DNA of 64,000 nucleotides from Acidobacteriota bacterium (GCA_021780315.1 JAJXYY010000007.1:1-64000), one strand, 5' to 3'. Numbered from the stretch's first letter, positions 48,318 through 57,941 are shown. The notes: generated by a model not told the origin, from the sequence alone. Numbers and translations are program-made.

Positions 48318-50828
48318 ATGTTCCTTTCTAAGACCCGTACGTTGGCGTTGGCCACAGCGGCTTCCTTGATATCCGGTTCCGGATCCAGCGCGTTAGCCCA
48401 GAATGCCTTGCAATTGTTCGGATCCACGTATGTGCGTGCGTCTACGAGCGGCGCTTCATCCAGCACGCCAGTGATCTTCAACAGTGCAACTGCGAATTTG
48501 ACCTGTCCAAGCGGAAGCCCGATCAAAGCAGTGCTGTCTTCGACTGCGGATGGCACGGGCAATCTGCTGGTGGATAACTACGTGAACCTGACGGTGACGA
48601 CGACCAGTAGCAAGGCGGGTCCGACGAATGTCTGTCAGGGTGGCACCGTGGATTCGGGCACCAACGGGCCGCAGAATAACTGCTTCAATGCGACGTATCG
48701 CAGCGCGGCCTCCAGCCTGATCGGGCAGGACTTGACGTTGTATGCGGCGACCGGTGGAGTGCCGCCGATCGATGTGAGCAGCATGCTGGTGGCCGGAGCG
48801 CAGCAGGCGACCATTGATCTGGTCGATACAGGCGTGTTGCTGACGAATGCGCCGGTGTATCTGGTAACGAGTTGCACGCAGGGCGGCGTGACGGGGCCAG
48901 CGACCGTGACCGGCAATCCCATCAGCTCGACGAATCCGCCACCGTCGCAGTTGTCCCAGGACTTTACGTTCAACTCCGCCGCGGGGCAAGGGGTTGGCTT
49001 TACGTACGACCTGACGACCTCGCAACAGAATGGGCAGTTGCAGATAACCAACAGTACGATTCCCAATACGAACGATCTGCCGCTGGACCCGGCGATCTGG
49101 CAGAGCCAATATGCGACTAAGACCTCGTTTGCGACGACCAGCTGCCTGGTGCATAACGGCGAGTTGTTCAACGGGCAGCCGGCCTGCAAGCTGTACACGC
49201 TGACCTGCCAGGTGGGTACAGGGGCGACCTCCGCGGGTGCGTTATGTCCGGTATCGCAACTGCGGGATGAGGTCTTTCAGGACCAGTTTACCGGTCCGAC
49301 GTTTACGCTGCCGGATATCACGGGGCTGACAGGCAAGGTCTATCACCAGGGGATTGGATTGCTGATGGCGAGCGAAGGCTGGACAGGCGGGCCTTGCGTG
49401 TTCGATACGGCATCCGGCCTGCAGTCTGAGGATTGCCCGCAGAACCTGCTGACCTTTGTAGCGCCAGGCGGGACGACAACTGCCGCTGCGATAACTACGC
49501 ATGCATCGGTGAAGACGTCTTCGTTCCAGACCTCCTCGGTGGCGCCGCGTGCCGTGCATGCCATGCTGCTGAGCGTCTCCACGTCGAGCTTCTCGGTGAG
49601 CGGTACAGGGACGCATCCCAACTCGACGTTCATCTCGGTGGCTGGAGTGCCGGAGGACCTGACTACAGTAACGGTGCAGGGCCAGCATCCGGGCGGATGG
49701 GTTAACAGCCAGACCGTGAAGGTGGGGCTGACCAGTGAGCCGCCTGTGTTGCCGGCATCGGTGCCGAACTATCAGAACTTTGTAGCATCGCCGATCCTGA
49801 GCATTACCTATGGCATTTCTCCGGCAGGCACTGCGCTGTCGACCAAGTTTGCGCTGCCGGGCGATGTCGTGCTGACGAATGCGAATGGATGTCCGACGCC
49901 TGCCAATCCGGGGCAGCCGCTGGCGACGGTATTTGCGCCGCCGTCGCAGGTGGTGACGGTACCGGCGGATGGGCAATACCAACTGCACTACTTCGCGCAG
50001 GACTGTGCGGGGACGGAGGAGTTGCAGTTCAGCGCAGCCGGCAATGGCGGTTGGGCTACCTCCTTCTTTACCGTCCCGATCAATGTGGATACGGTCGCTC
50101 CGGCGGTGGCTTCCGCTCCCGTGCTTTCACCTGCGGCAGGTACGGTCAGCGGCATTGCGAATGCCTACTCGCTGAACGAGGTAGTCACGGCGACCTATAG
50201 CTGCACGGACAATGCTGCTGGAGTGGCGCAGTGTGGCGGTACGACCTACAGTGCGCCGGGCATGCTGAATACCGGGCCTCTGACCAGCGTGGTGGATACG
50301 TCCACGCCGGGAACCAAGAGCTTCACCGTGCAGGTGGTCGATGCCGCGGGGAATGTGGGGACGCCGATGACCGTGAACTACACCGTGGTCGCGTCGCCTG
50401 CGGATCTGGCGTTGTTCCAGTTTGGTGGCGAGCAGGCCAAGACCGGCCAGCAACTGCAGTACGACCTGCTGGCGCTGAACCTGGGGCCGAATACAGCGGA
50501 GGACGTTGTGATTCGCGATGTGCTGCCCGCAGGTGTGACGTTTGTGAGTGCGGGGTACGAGGACATCGCCTGCCTGCTGTTTGGCGGTTGCCTTGCGCCA
50601 CCCCAGGCGACGTCGTGCATGGTGCAGGGCAACGTGGTGACGTGCAAGGCTGGGGAGTTGAAGACGTTCTCACGCCGCTCGCTGAGCGGGGTTGCTGTGC
50701 GGATCGTGGTGAAGGTAACTGCGCCGCCACGGACGACCCTTCTGAATTCGGCATCCGTGAGCAGCAGCAATCCCGATCCAAATCCTGCTAACAACGTGGC
50801 GTTGGAGCGCACCCGCATTCATGACTGA
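48318..50828 (+). CDS. Large exported protein with C-terminal DUF11 domain
   Basis: An 836-residue secreted or cell-surface protein with a signal peptide (LALATAASLISGSGSSALAQ). The long middle is Ser/Thr/Gly-rich beta structure without a recognised family. A Big/Ig-like part lies at about 590-690 (TFTVPINVDTVAPAVASAP, NEVVTATYSCTDNAAGVAQC, GTKSFTVQVVDAAGNVGTP). The C-terminal 140 residues fit DUF11 (ADLALFQFGGEQAKTGQQLQ, LNLGPNTAEDVVIRDVLPAG, NSASVSSSNPDPNPANN). Such proteins are usually adhesive or structural. It has its own leader and a strong terminator, so it is probably a single-gene unit. Confidence 0.75.
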   Translation: MFLSKTRTLALATAASLISGSGSSALAQNALQLFGSTYVRASTSGASSSTPVIFNSATANLTCPSGSPIKAVLSSTADGTGNLLVDNYVNLTVTTTSSKAGPTNVCQGGTVDSGTNGPQNNCFNATYRSAASSLIGQDLTLYAATGGVPPIDVSSMLVAGAQQATIDLVDTGVLLTNAPVYLVTSCTQGGVTGPATVTGNPISSTNPPPSQLSQDFTFNSAAGQGVGFTYDLTTSQQNGQLQITNSTIPNTNDLPLDPAIWQSQYATKTSFATTSCLVHNGELFNGQPACKLYTLTCQVGTGATSAGALCPVSQLRDEVFQDQFTGPTFTLPDITGLTGKVYHQGIGLLMASEGWTGGPCVFDTASGLQSEDCPQNLLTFVAPGGTTTAAAITTHASVKTSSFQTSSVAPRAVHAMLLSVSTSSFSVSGTGTHPNSTFISVAGVPEDLTTVTVQGQHPGGWVNSQTVKVGLTSEPPVLPASVPNYQNFVASPILSITYGISPAGTALSTKFALPGDVVLTNANGCPTPANPGQPLATVFAPPSQVVTVPADGQYQLHYFAQDCAGTEELQFSAAGNGGWATSFFTVPINVDTVAPAVASAPVLSPAAGTVSGIANAYSLNEVVTATYSCTDNAAGVAQCGGTTYSAPGMLNTGPLTSVVDTSTPGTKSFTVQVVDAAGNVGTPMTVNYTVVASPADLALFQFGGEQAKTGQQLQYDLLALNLGPNTAEDVVIRDVLPAGVTFVSAGYEDIACLLFGGCLAPPQATSCMVQGNVVTCKAGELKTFSRRSLSGVAVRIVVKVTAPPRTTLLNSASVSSSNPDPNPANNVALERTRIHD

Positions 50829-50853
50829 TGCCTGATGAGGAACAAAGGGGAGT

Positions 50854-50885
50854 GCGCGCGGGTCAATTGACCGCGCGCTTTTCTC
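50854..50885 (+). terminator. Rho-independent terminator after the DUF11 gene
   Basis: GCGCGCGG(G)TCAA pairs with TTGACCGCGCGC (12 pairs, one bulged G), followed by TTTTCTCTT. It stands 25 bp after the stop. Confidence 0.88.
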
Positions 50886-50972
50886 TTGACCGGGTGGCTG
50901 CAGGCGAGGCCGATGGGCACTGGGCAAACGAAGTGCAGCACGTGCCGCAGGGCATTGACGGTCTGGGTGGAT

Positions 50973-53900
50973 CTACGGCTTTGCTGCGACGGCCGCGATG
51001 GTGTCGTTGCACGCCTGATAGATGGCCTTCAGGTCGGCGCGCTGGAGGATGGATTCGCTGCCAGGCTCGCTGCGGATGCTATCTAAGATGCGGATGGCCT
51101 GACGGCTGTAGTTCGCAGCCTCGGCGCTGTTATTGGTGGCAGTGGCGATCAGGCTGAGGAGGTAGTTGATTCTGCCGATCTCGGGCTTCATGCCGGATTT
51201 TTCTGCGTCGCCGAGGTCGGTGAGCAGAGACTGGCGGGCGGGCGAGAGGGTCTTGGTGGCGATGAGAGCCTCGGCGTAGGCCGACGAGATGCGGATGGAG
51301 AGGTTCTGGTCGAAGGTGGTTCGCTTGTTGACCAGGGGGCTGAGGCTGGTGAGGGCTTCGCGCGGGTGAGCTTCCGCAAGGGCGACGCGGGCGAGGTTCA
51401 GCTGGGTCAGGGCGGTGGTGCTGGCTTCGTTGCGGTGCTGCACGAGTTGAAGGGCCTTACGGAAGTTCTGGGTTGCGGTCTGTGAGTTGCCCTGATAGAG
51501 AGCGATATCGCCACGGGTGTTGAGCAGCTTGGCCATCAGGATCTCGTTGCTGAAGTCGTGGGCGATGGCGTCGGCCCCGTCGAGCGCGGTGCTGGCTTCC
51601 GCGTTGCGGCCGGCACGGGCGAGAGCCTCGGCAAGATCGTTCTGGGCCTCCGCGAGCGAAACGCTCTTTTCGCCGAGGGTGTGGAGCCCTTTCAGGGAGT
51701 CCTGAATGGAGGTGATGGCGGCGCCGAAGCGGCCCTCGTTGGCGAAGACCATGCCCATCTGGTGAGAGATGAGTGCGGCGGTCCGCGGATCGTCGGCCTT
51801 GCGTGCGAGGTCCAGACCGCGGATGAGAGACTTGACGGCATCGTCATATTGCCCGTCTTTGGCGTAGGCCTGGCCCATACCGAGCAGGGTCTGGGCAAGG
51901 TAGCCGGGGACGCCAAGTTTTTCGCGCAACTGAAGCGCCTGCTGGTAATAGGTGAAGGCGCTGCCGGTATCGCCGCGGCTGACGTAGACGTCGGCGATGT
52001 TGTTCAGGCAGAGGGCCTCGAAGTTCTCGTCTCCGGAGGCGCGCTGGGTTTTGAGGGCTTCCTGGTAGGCCTGCAGGGCCTGGTCGGACTGGCCGCGATC
52101 GGAGAGCAGTCCGCCCATGTCCATCAGGGTGTCACCCACCTCTTTCGTCATGCCGATCTCGCGGAGCAGGGCGAGGGCCTTTTGATAGCTGGCGAGGGCT
52201 GCGTCGGAGTTGCCGGCGCTGGCCTGGACCAGGGCCATCTCGTCGAGGGCAGCAGCCATGCCGCGTTTGTGCCCCAGCTTCTGATTGATCGCGATCGACT
52301 CCTGATAGTTGCGCAGGGCGTCGTCGGGCTTGTTGAGCAAGCGGTAGCAGATGCCGGTAGCGAGGAGCGTAAGGGCCTTCATCTCCTGGTTGTCGGTCTG
52401 GATGGTGATCGTGAGGGCCTGTCCAAGCGGATCGAGAGCAGTCTGGGGGTTGTTGCTGGTGATCTCAATGACTCCCATCTGCCAGAGAGCGCGAACGTTT
52501 TTGGGGTCTTCCTTGAGCAGGCTGGTGATGATCGTGCGGGCTTTATCGTAGACGCCGGTCTCGACGTAGAGACTGGCCAGCGTGTACTGGACGTCCGTGT
52601 TGCCGGGGAGGTTGCGGGCGAGTCGCTGGTAGGCCTCGATGGCCTTGTCGTTGGACTGGATGATGCGAGCGTGGTTGGCGTGAATCAGATCCTGAACGAC
52701 GGGGGGTAGGCTCTGGTTTTCGGCGAGTTCGAGAGCGCGTCGGGAGGACTGTTCCGCCTCGGCCTGATAGCCGAGTTCGGATTGGACCTGTCCGAGCAGG
52801 GCGTAGGCCAGCGCGAACTTGGGGTCCTGCTGGACGACGTTGGTGAGCAACTGGTTGGCGTCAAGATTTCTGCCTTTGCCCGCGAGCACCACGGCCTGGT
52901 TGTAATCGCGCAGCGCCGCAGCGGAGGTGGAGGTGGGTTGGAAGGACTGGGCCTGCAGGGCTTTGACGTCGGCAGAGGAGAGCGAGAGATTCTTGCGGAT
53001 GGAGTCGGCCAGCGTTGCGATGGCGGTAGGGAGGGTCTGCTGGGTCGCGCTGGCCTTGAGGGTGGTGGTGCGCTCGTTTTTGAGATCCTGAAGATCCACC
53101 TGAATGTCGATCTGGTCGCCCAGCCGTACGTACTGGCCGGAGACGATCGTGTCGGCGGTGGTGAAGCCGGCGATCCGTTTGACCATGGCGGAGTCAAGGG
53201 TGGAGTCGGGGGTGAGACGGAGATCGGAGTAGACCTGCCGCAGACGCTCGGGGGAGACGGTGCGAAGTTGAGCGGACTGCCCGACTGCGGTGGTGAGCAT
53301 GTCGGCGAGGCTGGAGCTCATCCAGTCGATGGAGGTATCTCCGGAGGCGTTACGCAGGGGAAATACGGCGAGCGAGAGCCTGGGGCCGGACTGGCCGCCG
53401 ACCGCGTTGGCTACGCGGGAGAAGAGGCCAGTCCGGTAGGCCAGGCCAAACGTGAGTACCAGCAGCAGCGTTGCGGCGAGGGAGAAGACCTTCCATGCGG
53501 GCTGGCCCCAAATCGTCTTGCGCTGGGCGATGGGAGCAGCGGGTATGCGCAGGGAGGAGTGGATCTGCGTGACCGCGCTGAAGGCGGTGGCGGGAGCATC
53601 GCCGGCGCAGACGTCCAGATCGATCAGGATCTGGCCTACGGTCTGGTAGCGCTGGACGACGTCGCGTTCGAGGCATTTGCAGACGACCTCGCAGAGGGGT
53701 TTGGGTATGGCGGGGTTGATGTTGGAGAGGGGTTCGACGCTTTGCTGGGTGCGCAGGATAAGGCTGGCCACGGCACTCTGGGCCTGGAAGGGCGTGGAGC
53801 CGGCCAGCAGCTCGTAGAAGATGATGCCGAGGGCGAAGATGTCGGAGCGCTGGTCTACGGGTTTGCCAAGCGCCTGCTCGGGCGACATGTACTCCATGGT

Positions 53901-54653
53901 TCCCACAAGACTGCCGGACTGGGTCATGCCATTGTCTTCAAGGGTGCGGGCGAGGCCGAAGTCCATCACGAGGGCGCGGCCGGAGCTGTCCAGAAGGATG
54001 TTCTGGGGCTTCAGATCGCGGTGGACGACGCCAACCGTGTGGGCGGCCTGCAGGGCCCGGCAGACCTGGCGGATGATCGCGATGACCTCCTCGGGAGGGA
54101 AGCAGCCGCGCTCGCGCAGGATGGCATGCAGATCGCGCCCGTCGATGTACTCCATGGTGATGAACTTGAGGCCGTCGGCGTCACCGAGATCGAAGATGCG
54201 GATGACGTTTTTGTGCGTGACCTGGGAGGCGAGCAGCAGTTCCTGCTTGAAGCGATCAATAATAGCGCGGTCTCGTGCGAACTCCGGCCGAATGACTTTG
54301 AGGGCAACGAGCCGTCCGATTTCCAGATCCTTCGCCTTATAGACGGCTCCCATACCGCCAACGCCCAGCATGGAGATGATCTCGTAACGGTTGCCGATGA
54401 TGTCCCCGTTGGCAAGGTCGGCTCCCGGGGGTGCCTCGCGGTCGGGCGGCCGCGAGGCGGGGCGAGGCAGGGAGGTGCTGGAGAAGATCTCCGTCACGGG
54501 AATGTTGAGAACCGTGGGGGAGTCGAGCGGAGTGTTGGTGCTGGGTGCGGGAATATTGGCCGAGGAGCTTTCGCCGGGGAGTGGTGCGCGCACGCCACCA
54601 GAACCCTGAGTGCCGGGGTGATTCGGTGGTCGAACTCCGCCATCGTCATTCAT
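50973..54653 (-). CDS. Membrane Ser/Thr protein kinase with FlgO-like and TPR domains
   Basis: A 1226-residue Hanks-type kinase. A Pro/Ser-rich N-terminus (1-85) leads to the kinase domain (about 90-345) with the P-loop GVGGMGAVYK, ATP lysine K119 in VALKVI, HRDLKPQN (catalytic D213), DFGLA (D231) and GTMEYMSPEQ, so it should be active. A TM helix at about 388-406 puts the rest outside the cytoplasm. Next comes a region of about 150 residues like the FlgO/CsgG-type module (LAVFPLRNASGDTSIDWMSSSLADMLTTAV) seen in many TPR kinases, then about 12 TPR units (590-1110). It is divergent from an FHA-GAF-SpoIIE phosphatase, a plausible reader or counterpart. Confidence 0.93.
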   Translation of the reverse strand: MNDDGGVRPPNHPGTQGSGGVRAPLPGESSSANIPAPSTNTPLDSPTVLNIPVTEIFSSTSLPRPASRPPDREAPPGADLANGDIIGNRYEIISMLGVGGMGAVYKAKDLEIGRLVALKVIRPEFARDRAIIDRFKQELLLASQVTHKNVIRIFDLGDADGLKFITMEYIDGRDLHAILRERGCFPPEEVIAIIRQVCRALQAAHTVGVVHRDLKPQNILLDSSGRALVMDFGLARTLEDNGMTQSGSLVGTMEYMSPEQALGKPVDQRSDIFALGIIFYELLAGSTPFQAQSAVASLILRTQQSVEPLSNINPAIPKPLCEVVCKCLERDVVQRYQTVGQILIDLDVCAGDAPATAFSAVTQIHSSLRIPAAPIAQRKTIWGQPAWKVFSLAATLLLVLTFGLAYRTGLFSRVANAVGGQSGPRLSLAVFPLRNASGDTSIDWMSSSLADMLTTAVGQSAQLRTVSPERLRQVYSDLRLTPDSTLDSAMVKRIAGFTTADTIVSGQYVRLGDQIDIQVDLQDLKNERTTTLKASATQQTLPTAIATLADSIRKNLSLSSADVKALQAQSFQPTSTSAAALRDYNQAVVLAGKGRNLDANQLLTNVVQQDPKFALAYALLGQVQSELGYQAEAEQSSRRALELAENQSLPPVVQDLIHANHARIIQSNDKAIEAYQRLARNLPGNTDVQYTLASLYVETGVYDKARTIITSLLKEDPKNVRALWQMGVIEITSNNPQTALDPLGQALTITIQTDNQEMKALTLLATGICYRLLNKPDDALRNYQESIAINQKLGHKRGMAAALDEMALVQASAGNSDAALASYQKALALLREIGMTKEVGDTLMDMGGLLSDRGQSDQALQAYQEALKTQRASGDENFEALCLNNIADVYVSRGDTGSAFTYYQQALQLREKLGVPGYLAQTLLGMGQAYAKDGQYDDAVKSLIRGLDLARKADDPRTAALISHQMGMVFANEGRFGAAITSIQDSLKGLHTLGEKSVSLAEAQNDLAEALARAGRNAEASTALDGADAIAHDFSNEILMAKLLNTRGDIALYQGNSQTATQNFRKALQLVQHRNEASTTALTQLNLARVALAEAHPREALTSLSPLVNKRTTFDQNLSIRISSAYAEALIATKTLSPARQSLLTDLGDAEKSGMKPEIGRINYLLSLIATATNNSAEAANYSRQAIRILDSIRSEPGSESILQRADLKAIYQACNDTIAAVAAKP

Positions 54654-54873
54654 AGGAAGAAAAAGCGCTCATGGCCAGGGGTGAAAAGCAGATGCAAGGT
54701 TGAGTGACGATATTTAGATACCTCTAAGTTAACAAAAGATAGTACGCTTTGGCGCGGATATTTGCGGATGCGGCAGGAAGATTGCGCTATCTTTGGTTGG
54801 ACAGATGGTTGTAGTTTGACCCTGAGACTTTTCTATACGTAACCGGAAGCGACTGACAGGGGTGAAACGCAGG

Positions 54874-56499
54874 ATGACCATGGACACTCAGAACCAATTT
54901 GCCTTGCATGTTGTTACCGAAGGCATGCCCGACCAGCATCTTGTGCTGGATCACTTTCCTTTTACGCTGGGTCGTCTGGCGGACCGTGACTGCGTGGTGG
55001 CCGATAAGTCAGTCTCGCGGGAACACGCGATGATCGTGCTGGAGGATGACGGGTTGGTCCTGGTGGATCAGGGTAGCCGATTTGGAACCTTTGTGAACGG
55101 TGAGCGGGTGGAGCGACGGGTGGTACATCCAGGCGACATCATTCAACTGGGATCGGATCTAGGACCGACACTGCGTATGGTGCGCGAGGGAGGTGAGGCG
55201 GGCAGCAGCGCAAGCGGAATTCTACCTGACCTGAAGGTGTTGACCAAGACGGGGTCGGACTTTGAGCGACTGAAGTGGTTTCTGGCGGCGGCACGGCGAC
55301 TGAATGAGTTTGGTGCGATCGACGAGATTCTAGTGTCGCTGGTGGAGATCACGCTGCAGTTGACCAAGGTGGAGCGCGGGTTTGTGTTTTTGAACGACGG
55401 CGAGGGCGGTATGCGGCTGGCAGTGGGGCGGACGCTGAACGGGCCGGTGCTGGAGGACGACTCGAACATCTCGCGGTCCGCGATTCAGCAGGCCATTCTG
55501 GGACAGTCGAAGTTTATCGTCACAGACACGCTCTCGGCCGAGTCGCAGATGACTTCCGAGAGCATGGTGGTGCACAACATCCGCTCGGTGATCTGTATTC
55601 CCTTGCGGCGGCGCTCCGCGGATGCAGGCAGCGCCGCGGAGACCATGGGGGTGTTATATCTCGACAGCCGCCTTCATGCAGGGCGGTTGACGCTGGTGGA
55701 GCACGATCTGCTTGAGACCATTGCGAAGGAAGCCGCGGCGCTGGTGGAGAATGCTTACCTGGTCGAGTCGGAGGTGGCGGCGCGCAAGTACCGGACAGAG
55801 CTGGGGATCGCAGCGCAGATTCAGCAAGGGCTGATGAAGGTGCAGATGCCGAAGCTGCCCTACGTCGAGTTTGCGGCGAGAAGCATTCCCTGCCTGGAGA
55901 TTGGCGGCGACTTCTACGACGTGATTGAAGCGCATGGAAGCTTGTACGTGATTATTGCGGACATCTCGGGCAAAGGAATCTCGGCGGCGCTACTGGCCTC
56001 GACCTTGCAGGGGATGCTGTATGCGCTGGTGATGGCGGAGTCGCCGCTGCCGGAGATTGCTTCGGTAGCCAACCAGTTTCTTTTTGCCAAGGATGTGGGC
56101 AAGTACGCGACCATGGTGATGGCGCGGGTGATGCAGGATGGTGTGGTGGAGTATATGAACTGCGGCCACGTCAAGCCGCTGGTGGTGAGTGGCGATCAAG
56201 TAGTCAAGCTGCAGGCGTCCAATCTGGTGGTAGGCCTGCTGCCAAGTGTGGCCTACGAGTCTTCCAGGTACCAGATGCAGCATGGCGACCGGTTGCTGCT
56301 GGTGACCGATGGTGTGACGGAAGCCGAGAACGTCGAGGGCGACTTCTACGGGGACGAAGCCCTGGAGGCAGCGGTGAAGTTGCCCAGCGTCGAGGCGATT
56401 CTCAGTGAGGTACAGGCGTTTATGGGAAGTGCCCCCAGCTCGGACGACTGCACCATCGTGGAAGTTCGTTACGGCGAAGCGCAGCCGGTAGTCTCGTAA
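54874..56499 (+). CDS. FHA-GAF-SpoIIE (PP2C-type) protein phosphatase
   Basis: A cytoplasmic signalling protein of 541 residues. An FHA domain (about 20-105: FTLGRLADRDCVVADKSVSREHA, RFGTFVNGER) reads phosphothreonine. A GAF domain follows (about 135-300: IDEILVSLVEITLQLTKVERGFVFL, RSVICIPLRRR, GVLYLDSRL). The C-terminal RsbU/SpoIIE phosphatase has ARSIPCLEIGGDFYDVIE, IADISGKGISAALLAS, MNCGHVKPLVV, LLVTDGVTEAENVEGDFYG and SSDDCTIVEVR, with the metal-binding acidic residues present. The ATG at 54874 is chosen for GGGGTGA 8 nt upstream; a GTG (54862) and an ATG (54880) are also possible. The FHA domain suggests recruitment by the TPR kinase encoded divergently 220 bp away. Confidence 0.93.
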   Translation: MTMDTQNQFALHVVTEGMPDQHLVLDHFPFTLGRLADRDCVVADKSVSREHAMIVLEDDGLVLVDQGSRFGTFVNGERVERRVVHPGDIIQLGSDLGPTLRMVREGGEAGSSASGILPDLKVLTKTGSDFERLKWFLAAARRLNEFGAIDEILVSLVEITLQLTKVERGFVFLNDGEGGMRLAVGRTLNGPVLEDDSNISRSAIQQAILGQSKFIVTDTLSAESQMTSESMVVHNIRSVICIPLRRRSADAGSAAETMGVLYLDSRLHAGRLTLVEHDLLETIAKEAAALVENAYLVESEVAARKYRTELGIAAQIQQGLMKVQMPKLPYVEFAARSIPCLEIGGDFYDVIEAHGSLYVIIADISGKGISAALLASTLQGMLYALVMAESPLPEIASVANQFLFAKDVGKYATMVMARVMQDGVVEYMNCGHVKPLVVSGDQVVKLQASNLVVGLLPSVAYESSRYQMQHGDRLLLVTDGVTEAENVEGDFYGDEALEAAVKLPSVEAILSEVQAFMGSAPSSDDCTIVEVRYGEAQPVVS

Positions 56500-56653
56500 C
56501 GGAGATTCAACCATCTGTAACCATTCGCCGCGAAGCGACTCTTATGGGTGGCGTCGGAGATGCTGGCGCATGGACAGAAGCGTATCCCGGCGAGAGAGCC
56601 GTACTTTGGAGTGAATCATCGTTAGTCAGGAGACAGAGCTGATCGCAAGGATT

Positions 56654-57238
56654 GTGGCGGGCGAGACGGCCTTGTTTCATGGGCTTATTCGTCCGTATGA
56701 GCGCTTGGTTTATCTGACGGCAATGTCGATTGTGCGGAACGAAGCGGATGCGGAGGATGTGGCGCAGGAGGCTGTGATTCTGGCATATCGTGGGCTCAAG
56801 TCGTTTCGGTCGGAGGCAAAGTTCAGTACCTGGCTGACGACCATTACGATGAACGCCGCGCGCGGCAAGCTGAGGCACGCGAAACGCGAACGCGTGGAGT
56901 CGCTGGAGGAGACCCTGGAGCAGAGTGATGGAGACTTTACACCGGCATTCCTGACGGATTGGCGGGAGATTCCCAGCGAAGCTCTTGAAAATAAGCAACT
57001 GCGGCACCAGATACGTGTGGCGGTGGAGGAGTTGCCGTTGATCTATCGAGAGGTGTTTGTACTGCGAACGATGAATGAACTGGATACAGAGGAGACGGCA
57101 CGGCAACTGGGCGTGTCGGAGCAGGTGGTAAAGGTGCGGCTGCATCGCGCCAGAATGATGCTGCAGAAGAGATTGGTGGGAGAGATTGGGCGACAGGAAC
57201 CGCCGCGTCGAAGATGGTTGTTTGGGAGGCGTCCATGA
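56654..57238 (+). CDS. ECF-type RNA polymerase sigma factor
   Basis: A group 4 sigma-70 factor of at least 194 residues. Region 2 (LVYLTAMSIVRNEADAEDVAQEAVILAYRGL, FSTWLTTITMNAARGKLR) and region 4 (LPLIYREVFVLRTMNELDTEETARQLGVSEQVVKVRLHRARMML) are well preserved. The nearest accepted start is GTG at 56654, but the frame is open and family-like upstream (SQETELIARI), with no ATG, GTG or TTG. A CTG at 56639 has AGGAG 6 nt before it, so initiation may be non-canonical. The stop overlaps the zf-HC2 anti-sigma gene as ATGA, coupling the two. Confidence 0.9.
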   Translation: MAGETALFHGLIRPYERLVYLTAMSIVRNEADAEDVAQEAVILAYRGLKSFRSEAKFSTWLTTITMNAARGKLRHAKRERVESLEETLEQSDGDFTPAFLTDWREIPSEALENKQLRHQIRVAVEELPLIYREVFVLRTMNELDTEETARQLGVSEQVVKVRLHRARMMLQKRLVGEIGRQEPPRRRWLFGRRP

Positions 57239-57483
57239 GACTGGAGTGCAAGCATGTGTGGGCGCACATCTCGGAGTATCTGGATCACACGCTGGATGCG
57301 GAGTTGCTGGCGCAGATCGAACTGCATCTGGAGCACTGCGAGGTATGCTCGGCGATTCTGGATTCGACCAGAAACATATTGCTGCTCACGGCGGATGACC
57401 GGGTCTTCGAGCTGCCGGTGGGTTTCAGCGAAAGGCTGCACAAACGTCTGGACGAGGAACTCGCTGCGGCATCGTCGGGATGA
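57235..57483 (+). CDS. Zinc-finger (zf-HC2) anti-sigma factor
   Basis: An 82-residue soluble protein overlapping the sigma gene by 4 bp. It carries the ZAS signature HxxxCxxC (H31, C35, C38 in HLEHCEVC) with an upstream CKHVWAHISEYLDHTLD segment that supplies another ligand. Such proteins hold ECF factors inactive and in some cases respond to thiol oxidation. There is no TM helix, so the signal is probably read in the cytoplasm. The C-terminal helix (FSERLHKRLDEEL) is the likely remaining sigma-contact part. Confidence 0.9.
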   Translation: MRLECKHVWAHISEYLDHTLDAELLAQIELHLEHCEVCSAILDSTRNILLLTADDRVFELPVGFSERLHKRLDEELAAASSG

Positions 57484-57488
57484 TATGG

Positions 57489-57941
57489 CTACAACGTGTG
57501 ATGGAAGCCGAAGTGCAAGTACTCTTCCACGCCGACAAGAAGCAGGGTGGCAAGCGAGAGAAACAGTTGAAGGCGCTGCTTGCGTAGATTGTCCGGCGCC
57601 AGTGGCTTCTGCCGCCACTGCGACGCGGGACGGTTCCGAAGATGACGGACGTGGAAGTAGATGGCGAGATTGAGTGCAGCGCCTAGGAAAGCGAAGAGCA
57701 CCATGGGGATCCGTATCCAGTTGGAGTGAAACCAGACTATGGCCGCACCGGTTCCAACGCTCAGCGCAAGCGAGCCCAGACCAATGGCCAGACGGAGACC
57801 ATTGATGGCGATGACCCCGGCGCAGATGCTTTGCAGGAAGGCAAAGATGAACGTAGACCAGACCAGAGCGGGAGATGCGTGGGTCGTGGCCGGGCCAGTC
57901 GACAAATCGAGTGGACTGGAAGCTTTGGTGGAAGTGGTCAT
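57489..57941 (-). CDS. Small membrane protein of unknown function
   Basis: A 150-residue product with about four hydrophobic segments: ALVWSTFIFAFLQSICAGVIAI, LAIGLGSLALSVGTGAAIVWF, IRIPMVLFAFLGAALNLAIYF and LQLFLSLATLLLVGVEEYLHF. The loop between the third and fourth is basic (HVRHLRNRPASQWRQKPL), suggesting a cytoplasmic side. No family motif was recognised. The ATG at 57939-57941 (MTTSTK) is preferred to an upstream in-frame ATG at 58040. It is convergent with the anti-sigma gene, 5 bp apart. Confidence 0.65.
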   Translation of the reverse strand: MTTSTKASSPLDLSTGPATTHASPALVWSTFIFAFLQSICAGVIAINGLRLAIGLGSLALSVGTGAAIVWFHSNWIRIPMVLFAFLGAALNLAIYFHVRHLRNRPASQWRQKPLAPDNLRKQRLQLFLSLATLLLVGVEEYLHFGFHHTL

